Below are positions 1 through 6,069 of a DNA stretch of 7,656 bases, one piece after another. A program made the position numbers and the translations under genes. Every line of letters begins with the position of its first letter. Within the stretch, counting starts at the first letter, position 1. The notes under the pieces are model-generated. The model made no database searches. It saw only the letters and a list, made by a program, of their open reading frames with translations, and was not told the origin of the DNA. Location of the stretch: contig JAKAML010000055.1 of the NCBI GenBank assembly GCA_021812845.1, positions 1-7,656 of the forward strand, in the 5' to 3' direction. The stretch is from Pseudomonadota bacterium (GTDB lineage Bacteria > Pseudomonadota > Alphaproteobacteria > Rhizobiales > Hyphomicrobiaceae).

Positions 1-1432
1 CCAGGGCGGCGGGCGCGGCGGCCAGCACCTTGGCCAGCTCCGACGCCCCTTCGCCGGCCTCGCGAATCCGGCCGGCCAGTCCGAGGTTCTGCTCGATCCA
101 CTCGCGCGCCACGGGCTCGGCCGCGCTCCAAAGATTGAGCGACGGGTCGAGCGAGCGCGCCACGCCTTCGACGATGACCATGCTCTTCTGCAGCAGGATC
201 AACTCCGGCCGCGTCTCCATGTCGAAGACCTCGGTGTAGGCGAACAGTTGCCCGAGCAGGTCGGCCATGGAGATCTCGTCGGCGGTGCGGCCGTGGATCG
301 GCTCGCCGATGGCGCGCATGGCCTGCGCGAACACCTCGATCGTATGGTGGGGCGGGACATAGCCGGCCTCGAAGTGGATCGCTGCCGCGCGCCGGTAGTC
401 GCGCGTGATGAGGCCGTGCAGGATCTCGGCCAGGAAGCGGCGCTCGCGCGGGCCGAGCCGGCCCATGATGCCGAAGTCGACGGCGACCACGCGCCCTTCG
501 GCGTCGACCAGCAGGTTGCCCTGGTGCATGTCGGCGTGGAAGAAGCCGTCGCGCATGGCGTGGGTCAGGAACGAGCGCAGCACCGTGAGCCCGAGGCGCT
601 TCGGGTCGTGGCCGGCGGCCTTCAGACGCGCGTGGTCGGAAATCGGGATGCCGTCGATCCACTCGAGGGTCAGCACCCGCCGCTGCGTGCGCCGCCAGTC
701 GACCTTCGGCACGCGAAAACCCGTCGCCTCGTCGGCCCGCGGCACGTCGTTGCGGATGTTCTCGTCCATCTCCGAGATGGCCGCCGCCTCGAGGCGGAGG
801 TCGAGCTCGAGCTCGGTCGTGCGCTTCAGGCTGTCGACGACCGCGACCGGCCGCAACCGCCGCGACGGGGCGTGGAAGCGCTCGATCTGCCGGGCCGCGA
901 AATAGTAGCTGTCGAGGTCGGCCTTGAAGCGGCGCTCGACGCCCGGCCGCAGGATCTTGACTGCCACCGTGCGTTCCGCGCCGGCATCCGCCGTCGCGGC
1001 CTTGTGCACCTGGGCGATCGACGCCGCCGCGACGGGCGCACCGAACGCAGCGAAGTGGTCCTCGAGCCGGCCGCCGAGGCTTTCCGCGACCGCGCGCCGG
1101 GCCTCCTGCTGCGAGAACGGCGGCAGCCGGTCCTGGAGCAGGGACAGCTCCCTGGCGAGCCGCGGGCCGATGATGTCGGCGCGAGTGGCGAGAAACTGGC
1201 CGAGCTTGATGTAGCTCGGGCCGAGCGCGACGAGGGCCGAGGCGATCCGCGTCTGCGGGTCGCGGCCCCAGCGGAACGGTGCCGTCACGACGCGGATCGG
1301 CCAGGTCAGCAGAAGCGCCAGCTTGAGCGGAGCGGGCGGCGTCACGCCGTCGGGCACCAGCCGCACGCCGTGCTGGGCCAGCACCAGTCCGGATCGCACC
1401 AGTCTCGCCAGGTTGAGGAGTGCGCTTGCCAT
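1..1432 (-). CDS. ubiB: UbiB/ABC1 family atypical kinase (ubiquinone biosynthesis), 3' end beyond window
   Basis: UbiB is an atypical protein-kinase-like ATPase needed for ubiquinone biosynthesis, thought to help handle membrane-bound isoprenoid intermediates. Translating from the ATG at 1432 gives 477 residues before the left edge. The family's motifs appear in order: IKLGQ around residues 75-79 (the KxGQ motif), the Ala-rich loop AAASIAQVH at 135-143, the VAVK lysine at K159, HADMHQGN at 299-306 (catalytic loop) and DFG at 319-321. The usual length is about 510-540 residues, so only the C-terminal end, where the membrane helices normally sit, is missing; no frameshift is seen. The start gives a typical N-terminus (MASALLNLARLV). 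A TGAGG lies very close upstream, so the ribosome site is poor. ubiE lies upstream on the same strand, but the HU gene and its terminator intervene. The identification is firm. Confidence 0.95.
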   Translation of the reverse strand, partial: MASALLNLARLVRSGLVLAQHGVRLVPDGVTPPAPLKLALLLTWPIRVVTAPFRWGRDPQTRIASALVALGPSYIKLGQFLATRADIIGPRLARELSLLQDRLPPFSQQEARRAVAESLGGRLEDHFAAFGAPVAAASIAQVHKAATADAGAERTVAVKILRPGVERRFKADLDSYYFAARQIERFHAPSRRLRPVAVVDSLKRTTELELDLRLEAAAISEMDENIRNDVPRADEATGFRVPKVDWRRTQRRVLTLEWIDGIPISDHARLKAAGHDPKRLGLTVLRSFLTHAMRDGFFHADMHQGNLLVDAEGRVVAVDFGIMGRLGPRERRFLAEILHGLITRDYRRAAAIHFEAGYVPPHHTIEVFAQAMRAIGEPIHGRTADEISMADLLGQLFAYTEVFDMETRPELILLQKSMVIVEGVARSLDPSLNLWSAAEPVAREWIEQNLGLAGRIREAGEGASELAKVLAAAPAAL

Positions 1433-1459
1433 CGGCCTCAGGGGTCCAGATCGAAGTCG

Positions 1460-1488
1460 GAGATTGCGCCCGGAGGCCGCCCGGTCAA
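1460..1488 (-). promoter_or_regulatory. Candidate ubiB promoter
   Basis: On the minus strand TTGACC (1488-1483) is followed after exactly 17 bases by AATCTC (1465-1460). This would start transcription near 1452, about 20 bases before the ubiB ATG. ubiB needs a promoter here because the strong terminator at 1622-1650 separates it from the HU gene. The -10 match is only moderate, and in DNA this GC-rich a 17-base-spaced pair can arise by chance. Confidence 0.35.
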
Positions 1489-1621
1489 GATCGTTCGCAG
1501 GTCGTGCTTAGCAGCTCGGACGTGACGACGGAACTCCGGCGCCACTCCGTCGCCGCGCGCCGCGGCCGGATCCGAACCGAAGCGCGGGAATTGCCGGCCT
1601 GGTCGGCGCCGGATCGAAACG

Positions 1622-1650
1622 AAAAACGACCCGGCAGGATTGCCGGGTCG
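1622..1650 (-). terminator. Rho-independent terminator of the HU gene
   Basis: A perfect 10-bp stem, CGACCCGGCA (1627-1636) and TGCCGGGTCG (1641-1650), encloses a 4-base loop. Read on the minus strand the hairpin is followed directly by TTTTTC (1626-1621), a classic U-tract. It begins about 27 bases after the HU stop codon and is the clearest intrinsic terminator in the window. On the plus strand it is followed by CTTTTC, so weak termination that way is possible too, but no plus-strand gene ends here. Confidence 0.9.
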
Positions 1651-1676
1651 CTTTTCAATTCGCGGGGAAGGCGAAA

Positions 1677-1997
1677 TCAGATCGCTTCCTTCAATTCCTT
1701 GGCGGCGCGGAACGCGACCTTCTTGCTGGCCTTGATCTTGATCGCCTCGCCGGTGGCCGGATTGCGGCCCATGCGCGCCGGGCGCTTCCTGACCTGCAGG
1801 ATGCCGAGGCCCGACATGCGGATGCGGTCGCCCTTCTTGAGGTGCTTCGTCATCATGGTGACGAGCTCGTCCATCATCGAGTTGACCTGCTTTTTCGGCA
1901 GCTCGTTCGACTCCGCGAGCGCGGTCGCCAGATGGCGGAGCGTCACGGTGTTGACGGACGGAGCGGCCTTGGCCGCGGCTTTGGGTTTCAGTGCCAT
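1677..1997 (-). CDS. HU-family nucleoid DNA-binding protein with N-terminal extension
   Basis: A 106-residue histone-like HU/IHF family protein: a small dimer that bends and compacts DNA in the nucleoid. The HU fold begins near residue 18 (VTLRHLATALAES). The dimerisation helices follow, then GLGILQVRKRPAR at 63-75 and the DNA-intercalating arm GRNPATGE at 77-84 with the key proline P80. The C-terminus KVAFRAAKELKEAI is typical. Canonical HU is about 90 residues; the extra 16-17 at the N-terminus (ALKPKAAAKAAPS) are Ala/Lys/Pro-rich and may give a flexible basic tail. The start is the ATG at 1997, preceded by AGGAGA at 2008-2003. It has its own promoter (2040-2068) and terminator (1622-1650), so it is probably monocistronic. 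Its place between ubiE and ubiB is unusual. The family call is firm; which HU paralogue it is cannot be told here. Confidence 0.93.
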   Translation of the reverse strand: MALKPKAAAKAAPSVNTVTLRHLATALAESNELPKKQVNSMMDELVTMMTKHLKKGDRIRMSGLGILQVRKRPARMGRNPATGEAIKIKASKKVAFRAAKELKEAI

Positions 1998-2039
1998 TGT
2001 CTTCTCCTGGCTCGGTTGGAAATTTCGATTGAAAAGGAG

Positions 2040-2068
2040 GTAATTCGGCCATTCCGCGCAAGTGTCAA
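2040..2068 (-). promoter_or_regulatory. Promoter of the HU gene
   Basis: On the minus strand a perfect TTGACA (-35, 2068-2063) is followed after 17 bases by AATTAC (-10, 2045-2040), giving a predicted start near 2033. The leader would be about 35 bases and contains AGGAGA six bases from the HU ATG. The leader is noticeably AT-richer than its surroundings and includes the palindrome GAAATTTC at 2019-2026. This is the best sigma70-type match in the window, fitting an abundant nucleoid protein. Confidence 0.6.
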
Positions 2069-2109
2069 TACTGCCGACGGTGCAAACCATTTCAAAGTTC
2101 GGGACAAGT

Positions 2110-2138
2110 GGTGCTGAAAAGCAGCAATTTTCTCCACC
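2110..2138. other. Imperfect inverted repeat between ubiE and HU genes
   Basis: GGTG (2110-2113) pairs with CACC (2135-2138), and inside it GAAAA (2116-2120) pairs with TTTTC (2128-2132), separated by a two-base mismatch. It lies 39 bases beyond the ubiE stop and could be a weak ubiE transcript end, but it lacks a GC-rich stem with a U-tract. Low confidence as a functional element. Confidence 0.2.
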
Positions 2139-2176
2139 GGAGCGGGATTTGCGCGGCTTCTCAGTGTCCAGAGTTG

Positions 2177-2947
2177 TCAGAGCTTCCATGCCGAATGGAT
2201 GGCGGCGACCCCGCCGGTGAGGTTGCGCCAGCCGACGCGGTCGAAGCCGGCGGCCCCGATCATCCTTGCGAACGCCTCCTGGCGCGGGAAGCGGCGGATG
2301 CTCTCGACCAGATACCGGTAGGACGCGCGATCGCCCGCGACCGCCTCGCCGAGGCGAGGGATGATCTCGAACGAATGGAAATCGTAGAGCCGGTCGAGGA
2401 TGGGCACCTGCACCTCGGAGAACTCGAGCACCAGAAGCCGGCCGCCGATCCGCAGCACGCGATGCGCCTCGGCCAGCGCCTTGTCGATGCGGGTGACGTT
2501 GCGAATGCCGAAGGCAATCGTGTAGGCGTCGAAGGTGCGGTCCGCGAACGGCAGCTCCTCGGCATTGCCCTCGACGAGCGCGATGCGGTCGGCGAGACCG
2601 GCATCGGCCACCCGCCGCCGGCCGACCGCCAGCATCTCCGGGCTGATGTCGCAGATCGTCGCCCGCGTGTTGGGCCCGCCGGCGGTCGCGAACCGCAGGG
2701 CGACGTCGCCGGTGCCGCCCGCGACGTCGATCAGATGGAACGGACGCTCGCCCCGCGGCGGCGCGAGCATGGAGATCAGGTCGGCCTTCCACAGCCGGTG
2801 GAGCCCCCCCGACATCAGGTCGTTCATCAGGTCGTAGCGCTCGGCCGAGCGCGAAAACACCTCGTTGACGAGGCGCTGACGCTCGCTCTCCGGCACCTCG
2901 CGGAACCCGAAACTCGCCGTGCCACCGGTGGATTTGTGCTCGATCAT
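2177..2947 (-). CDS. ubiE: UbiE: demethylmenaquinone / 2-methoxy-6-polyprenyl-1,4-benzoquinol methyltransferase
   Basis: UbiE is the SAM-dependent C-methyltransferase of ubiquinone (and, where present, menaquinone) biosynthesis. Numbered from the ATG at 2947 (256 residues, a normal length), the substrate-side signature [17 protein letters not shown] is at 38-54. SAM motif I DVAGGTGD is at 74-81, the acidic residue after strand 2 is D100, FGIRNV is at 146-151, and the second UbiE signature [15 protein letters not shown] is at 163-177. The start is uncertain: 2947 places FGFREV at 13-18 as in relatives, but an in-frame ATG at 2959 and a GTG at 2989 also exist and none has a clear Shine-Dalgarno. 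It is divergent from the DUF336 gene, with which it shares a control region. The usual downstream partner, ubiB, is displaced by the HU gene. Confidence 0.95.
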   Translation of the reverse strand: MIEHKSTGGTASFGFREVPESERQRLVNEVFSRSAERYDLMNDLMSGGLHRLWKADLISMLAPPRGERPFHLIDVAGGTGDVALRFATAGGPNTRATICDISPEMLAVGRRRVADAGLADRIALVEGNAEELPFADRTFDAYTIAFGIRNVTRIDKALAEAHRVLRIGGRLLVLEFSEVQVPILDRLYDFHSFEIIPRLGEAVAGDRASYRYLVESIRRFPRQEAFARMIGAAGFDRVGWRNLTGGVAAIHSAWKL

Positions 2948-2993
2948 GCGCGCGACCATAGCGAAGTGCGAAGGGCTGTGCCACAACACCAGC

Positions 2994-3037
2994 GCCGCAA
3001 AGTTGCGGCAAATGGCCTGTTTTCCGCATTTGCCGCA
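2994..3037. promoter_or_regulatory. Three-half-site inverted repeat array (operator or leader switch candidate)
   Basis: TGCGGCAAATG (3004-3014) and CATTTGCCGCA (3027-3037) form a perfect 11-bp inverted repeat with a 12-base spacer. The left arm also pairs with GCCGCAA (2994-3000): GCCGCAA-AG-TTGCGGC is a perfect 7-bp inverted repeat with a 2-base spacer. The middle copy can thus pair with either neighbour, but not both. The array lies in the divergent region between ubiE and the DUF336-mutM genes, 19 bases upstream of the DUF336 ATG. A weak plus-strand promoter-like pair, TTGCGG (3003-3008) and GCATTT (3026-3031), would sit inside it. It looks like an operator for a dimeric regulator or a leader RNA switch; the regulator is unknown. 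Confidence 0.5.
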
Positions 3038-3055
3038 CCCGAGGACCCTCGTTCG

Positions 3056-3481
3056 ATGCAGCTCGCGTCAGCCCAGATCGTCGTGCAGGAGGCGCTCCGC
3101 CTCGCCCGCGCCCGCGCGATGAAGCCGCTCGCCGTCGTCGTCATCGACGCGCGCGGCGCCATTCGCGCGGCGGCCAGCGAGGACGGCACGAGCCTGCATC
3201 GTTTCGACGTGGCGCACGGCAAGGCCTACGGCGCAGTTGCGCTCGGGATGTCGTCGCGCCTCATCATGGAGCGGGCCGAGAAGCAGGCGTACTTCGTCGC
3301 CGCGATGAGCCACATCACCGGCGGGCGCGTGGTCCCCGTCCCCGGCGGCGTCTTGATCCGCGACGGTGCGGGCGCGCTCCTCGGCGCCGTCGGCATCTCG
3401 GGCGACACGTCGGAGAACGACGAGGCCTGCTGCGTGGCGGGAATTGCGGCGGCGGGGCTCGTCGCCGACACGGGAGCGTGA
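3056..3481 (+). CDS. GlcG/HbpS (DUF336) family protein
   Basis: A 141-residue single-domain protein of the GlcG/HbpS family. Family members include a heme-binding, redox-linked sensor protein of Streptomyces (HbpS) and the GlcG protein of glycolate operons; the role of most others is unknown. Typical features are an N-terminal helix (residues 3-22), the strand AVVVIDARG at 26-34, and the glycine-rich C-terminal half [10 protein letters not shown] (95-104) and [18 protein letters not shown] (109-126), where family members usually read GAIGVSG...DE. No signal peptide is visible, so it is probably cytoplasmic. The ATG at 3056 has a GAGGA at 3041-3045, a little distant. It ends 7 bases before mutM, so the two are very likely cotranscribed. 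Adjacent cysteines C125-C126 could be ligands or redox-active, which is speculation. Heme binding is a family inference only. Confidence 0.82.
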   Translation: MQLASAQIVVQEALRLARARAMKPLAVVVIDARGAIRAAASEDGTSLHRFDVAHGKAYGAVALGMSSRLIMERAEKQAYFVAAMSHITGGRVVPVPGGVLIRDGAGALLGAVGISGDTSENDEACCVAGIAAAGLVADTGA

Positions 3482-3488
3482 CGCGGCG

Positions 3489-4358
3489 ATGCCGGAGCTG
3501 CCGGAGGTGGAGACGGTGCGGCGGGGGCTCGAGCCGGCACTCGCCGGGGCGCGCATCCGGCGCGTCGAGCAGCGCCGCCCCGACCTCCGCTTCCCGCTGC
3601 CGGATCGCTTCGCCACCCGGCTCGCGGGCCGCCGTGTCGTCTCGCTCGGCCGCCGCGCCAAGTATCTCTTGGCCGGCCTCGACAGCGGCGAGACGCTGCT
3701 CATGCACCTCGGCATGAGCGGGCGGTTCACGGTCGCGGGTGTCCGACACGGCAGGTTCGTCCACGCGACGGGCGGCGCGGCGGCGCACGACCACGTCGTG
3801 CTGCACCTGGAGGGCGGGGCGACGATCACCTACAACGATCCGCGCCGGTTCGGGTTCATGCTGCTCGTTCCCACCGCCCTGCTCGACGCGCACCCGCTGC
3901 TGCGCGGGCTCGGTGTCGAGCCGCTCGGCAACGCTCTCGACGCGGCCTACCTCGCGGCGCGGGCCGCGGGCCGGCGCTCGGACCTCAAGGCATTCCTGCT
4001 CGACCAGCGCATCGTCGCCGGGCTCGGCAACATCTACGTGGCGGAGGCGTTGCACCGGGCCGGGATCTCGCCGCACCGCGCCGCGTCGTGCCTTGCGCGC
4101 AACGGGGGCAGACCGACGGACCGCGCCGAGCGGCTCGTGCCGGCGATCCGTGCGGTGCTCACGGCGGCGATCGATGCCGGGGGCTCGACGTTGCGCGACT
4201 ACAAACAGGCGGATGGGGCGCTCGGCTACTTCCAGCATCAGTTTTTGGTCTATGACCGCGACGGCGAGCCTTGCCTTCGCGATGGCTGCAAGGGCATTGT
4301 GCGGCGCACAATCCAGGCCGGCCGCTCGACGTTCCATTGTCCGAGCTGTCAAAGGTGA
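3489..4358 (+). CDS. mutM: Formamidopyrimidine-DNA glycosylase (Fpg/MutM)
   Basis: A bifunctional base-excision repair enzyme that removes 8-oxoguanine and formamidopyrimidines from DNA and cleaves the abasic site. The 289 residues begin [10 protein letters not shown]: after Met removal P2 is the Schiff-base nucleophile and E3 the catalytic acid. The conserved lysine is K58, [10 protein letters not shown] lies at 71-80, and [10 protein letters not shown] marks the DNA-contact strand. The helix-two-turn-helix region contains [18 protein letters not shown]. The C-terminal zinc finger uses C262, C267, C284 and C287, with R279 in the finger hairpin. The first pair is CX4C rather than the CX2C of E. 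coli, a variation I believe is common in alphaproteobacteria. The start is fixed by the invariant MPELPEVE, 7 bases after the DUF336 stop. Its TGA overlaps the ATG of a small ORF (TGATG). Confidence 0.97.
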   Translation: MPELPEVETVRRGLEPALAGARIRRVEQRRPDLRFPLPDRFATRLAGRRVVSLGRRAKYLLAGLDSGETLLMHLGMSGRFTVAGVRHGRFVHATGGAAAHDHVVLHLEGGATITYNDPRRFGFMLLVPTALLDAHPLLRGLGVEPLGNALDAAYLAARAAGRRSDLKAFLLDQRIVAGLGNIYVAEALHRAGISPHRAASCLARNGGRPTDRAERLVPAIRAVLTAAIDAGGSTLRDYKQADGALGYFQHQFLVYDRDGEPCLRDGCKGIVRRTIQAGRSTFHCPSCQR

Positions 4359-4591
4359 TGCGCATGGTGACGAGGACGTCCGTCATTGCCGCTGCCACCC
4401 TGGCCCGGGTTGCGGCGTCACTGATGAGCAGGGTCGGTCACGGAGAAAAACCTCGACCGCATCGAGGATCTGTAGCTACCCGGCAAGAGGCCGACCGGAT
4501 GCCGACTCGCACAACTGCTGCTGCCTGCATGGCTTCATCGGTCATGACCGCGCCAGCCGAACGACAGGGGATACAGGGGATAAAGTCATGA
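4358..4591 (+). CDS. Possible small ORF linking mutM and the enoyl-CoA hydratase gene
   Basis: A 77-codon frame starts at the ATG overlapping the mutM stop (TGATG, 4356-4360) and ends in a TGA overlapping the hydratase start (ATGA, 4588-4591). A second in-frame ATG is at 4364. The N-terminus ([20 protein letters not shown]) resembles a weak signal peptide or short amphipathic segment; the rest is Arg/Thr/Ala-rich without a recognised domain. In favour are the perfect end overlaps and an unbroken frame across the whole gap. Against are the odd composition, a Shine-Dalgarno site of its own only weakly present (AAAGGTG), and the ease with which GC-rich DNA keeps frames open. It could be a real small protein, a decayed remnant, or chance. 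Confidence 0.3.
   Translation: MRMVTRTSVIAAATLARVAASLMSRVGHGEKPRPHRGSVATRQEADRMPTRTTAAACMASSVMTAPAERQGIQGIKS
4564..4581 (+). repeat. Tandem 9-bp repeat duplicating the hydratase Shine-Dalgarno
   Basis: ACAGGGGAT occurs twice in perfect tandem (4564-4572 and 4573-4581). Each copy carries an AGGGGA Shine-Dalgarno-like core, at 4566-4571 and 4575-4580. The proximal core ends 7 bases before the ATG at 4588, an ideal spacing, and fixes that start; the distal core may be a standby site or just a slippage product. Confidence 0.65.
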
Positions 4592-5361
4592 CCTTCCAGA
4601 ACATCATCGTCGACACCAAGGGCCGCGTCGGCGTGGTCACGCTCAACCGTCCGCAGGCGCTCAACGCCTTGAACAACGCGCTCGTCGCCGAGCTGAACCA
4701 GGCGCTCGACGGCTTCGAGGCCGACCCCAACATCGGCTGCGTCGTCATCACCGGTTCCGAGAAGGCGTTCGCCGCCGGCGCCGACATCAAGGAGATGCAG
4801 TCGAAGACCTACCAGCAAGTCTACGCCGAGGACTTCATCTCGTCTTGGGAGCGGATCACGAGGAGCAGGAAGCCGGTGATCGCGGCCGTGGCGGGCTTTG
4901 CCTTGGGCGGCGGCTGCGAGCTCGCCATGATGTGCGACTTCATCATCGCCGCCGACACCGCGAAGTTCGGCCAGCCTGAGATCAATCTCGGCATCATGCC
5001 GGGCGCCGGCGGCACGCAGCGGCTGACGCGCTTCGTCGGCAAGTCGAAGGCGATGGAGATGTGCCTCACGGGGCGGATGATGGACGCGGCCGAGGCCGAG
5101 CGCGCGGGGCTCGTCTCGCGCGTGGTGCCGGCGGCGGAGCTCGTCGCGGAAGCCATGAAAGCGGCCGACAGCATCGCGGCGAAGTCTCTGCCCGCCGTCA
5201 TCATGACCAAGGAGACGGTCAATCGCGCCTACGAGACGACGCTCTCGGAAGGCATCCGGTTCGAGCGGCGCGTGTTCCACGCCATGTTCGCGACCGAAGA
5301 CCAGAAGGAAGGCATGGCCGCCTTTGCCGAGAAGCGGAAGGCCCAGTTCAAGCACCGCTGA
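4588..5361 (+). CDS. Enoyl-CoA hydratase (crotonase superfamily)
   Basis: A 257-residue enzyme of fatty-acid beta-oxidation, adding water across the trans-2,3 double bond of enoyl-CoA to give (S)-3-hydroxyacyl-CoA. The N-terminus reads [27 protein letters not shown] (60-70) forms one side of the oxyanion hole and CoA site, and [13 protein letters not shown] (105-117) the other. Both catalytic glutamates of true hydratases are present: E111 (in GGGCELAM) and E131 (in FGQPEI), followed by PGAGGTQRL. The C-terminus [11 protein letters not shown] is typical of short-chain enoyl-CoA hydratases. Having both glutamates argues for hydratase activity rather than an isomerase or other crotonase. The ATG at 4588 has AGGGGA at 4575-4580. 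It is a regular neighbour of mutM in Hyphomicrobiales, where rpsT and dnaA often follow; here two convergent membrane-protein genes follow instead. Confidence 0.95.
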   Translation: MTFQNIIVDTKGRVGVVTLNRPQALNALNNALVAELNQALDGFEADPNIGCVVITGSEKAFAAGADIKEMQSKTYQQVYAEDFISSWERITRSRKPVIAAVAGFALGGGCELAMMCDFIIAADTAKFGQPEINLGIMPGAGGTQRLTRFVGKSKAMEMCLTGRMMDAAEAERAGLVSRVVPAAELVAEAMKAADSIAAKSLPAVIMTKETVNRAYETTLSEGIRFERRVFHAMFATEDQKEGMAAFAEKRKAQFKHR

Positions 5362-5375
5362 GAGAGCGCGGCGCC

Positions 5376-5398
5376 GGCGGGAGGCACGCCATCCCGCC
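5376..5398. terminator. Possible bidirectional terminator hairpin between convergent genes
   Basis: GGCGGGA (5376-5382) pairs with TCCCGCC (5392-5398) in the 56-base gap where the hydratase gene and the minus-strand membrane gene converge. The right arm belongs to a tandem ATCCCGCC repeat (5391-5398, 5399-5406), so a second register of pairing is available. No U-tract follows on either strand, so this would be an atypical terminator. Confidence 0.35.
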
Positions 5399-5417
5399 AT
5401 CCCGCCGTCCGCCGCAA

Positions 5418-6035
5418 TCAGCGAAGCGGCGGGTTGGCGGGCGTCAGCCTGACGTGCACGAACGACGTCAGCACGGCCAGCAGCACGATGCCGATGCCGC
5501 CGGCGAGGAAGATGTGGTTGGCGGCCCAGTCACCGCGCGCCGTCGCGAGCTTGCCCGAGCCGACGAGGTAGACGAGGCCGACCGCGACCGCCGCCGCGTG
5601 GAGCAAGGTCAGCGGCACGATGCGGCCGAAGTACTCCGCCGTGTCGAAGGGATTGCCCGGCCGCTCCATCCGCTTGACGTAGACGTGCAGGGCCGCGGCC
5701 ACGAGCGCCATCGCCGCGCCGTACTGCCAGCCGTGCCGCCAGTTGAGGGCGCCGAACACGTAGACCGCCAGCATCGCCGCCGCGCCCCAGGCATAGATCA
5801 GCGCCACGAGCCGCGTATTGCGCCTCAGCATATGGAACTGCACGCGGCCCTCCTGACCCGGGTCGCGCAGGGCCTGGCTGTTGATCAGCGCAGCCACGCC
5901 GACGACGATCCCGACGAAGGCCAGCGCCACCCAGAGCGACGTCTCGCGCGCGTCCAGTGCCGCAGCCCACCGCATGGCGACCGCGCTCGACAGCAGCAGG
6001 CCGACCAGCCACGGCATCAACTTCTGAAGGATCAT
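5418..6035 (-). CDS. Uncharacterised multi-pass membrane protein, paralogue B of a tandem pair
   Basis: A 205-residue, very hydrophobic protein with about six likely membrane segments: residues 8-25, 33-52, 76-95, 103-120, 140-158 and 172-192. I do not recognise the family. It is clearly related to the upstream neighbour (6070-6657). Both have an arginine then (Y/W)xWG opening segment 3 (YAWGA at 81-85 here), an NWxxxW-type loop (N98-W103), a charged loop, and a near-identical DWAANHIFLAG (169-179) entering the last segment. The ATG at 6035 has GGAG at 6044-6041 just upstream. It starts 34 bases after the neighbour's stop, so the two form an operon with this gene second. No cofactor-binding motif or enzyme signature is visible. 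A subunit of a membrane complex is possible, but that is inference. Confidence 0.8.
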   Translation of the reverse strand: MILQKLMPWLVGLLLSSAVAMRWAAALDARETSLWVALAFVGIVVGVAALINSQALRDPGQEGRVQFHMLRRNTRLVALIYAWGAAAMLAVYVFGALNWRHGWQYGAAMALVAAALHVYVKRMERPGNPFDTAEYFGRIVPLTLLHAAAVAVGLVYLVGSGKLATARGDWAANHIFLAGGIGIVLLAVLTSFVHVRLTPANPPLR

Positions 6036-6069
6036 CGCGCCTCCGAACGCGTTGTCTCGCCGCGCGATC

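Noticed and set aside
248..1525. Long plus-strand open frame opposite ubiB
   Set aside because: Its translation is Arg/Asp/Val-rich with no domain, and it is antisense to a UbiB with all family motifs. It is a GC-rich shadow.
2031..2045. Perfect plus-strand AAAAGGAGG Shine-Dalgarno-like sequence
   Set aside because: No plausible plus-strand start codon and gene follows at the right spacing. The bases are explained as the leader and -10 region of the minus-strand HU promoter.
1677..3038. A 453-residue minus-strand frame that would fuse sequence opposite or within ubiE to the HU protein
   Set aside because: Only the last 106 residues are HU-like; the rest is an out-of-frame reading of ubiE. 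The HU ATG at 1997 has its own ribosome site and promoter.
2108..3481. A 457-residue plus-strand frame ending in the DUF336 protein
   Set aside because: The upstream 316 residues are antisense to ubiE; the DUF336 domain starts at the ATG at 3056 and has the normal family length.
4450..4467. CCTCGA...TCGAGG hairpin between mutM and the hydratase gene as a terminator
   Set aside because: A 6-bp stem with no U-tract inside a probable operon; no reason to think transcription ends there.
3739..5361. A 540-residue plus-strand frame joining mutM territory to the hydratase
   Set aside because: The first part is mutM read in the wrong frame; the hydratase begins at 4588 with a good Shine-Dalgarno and a complete family N-terminus.
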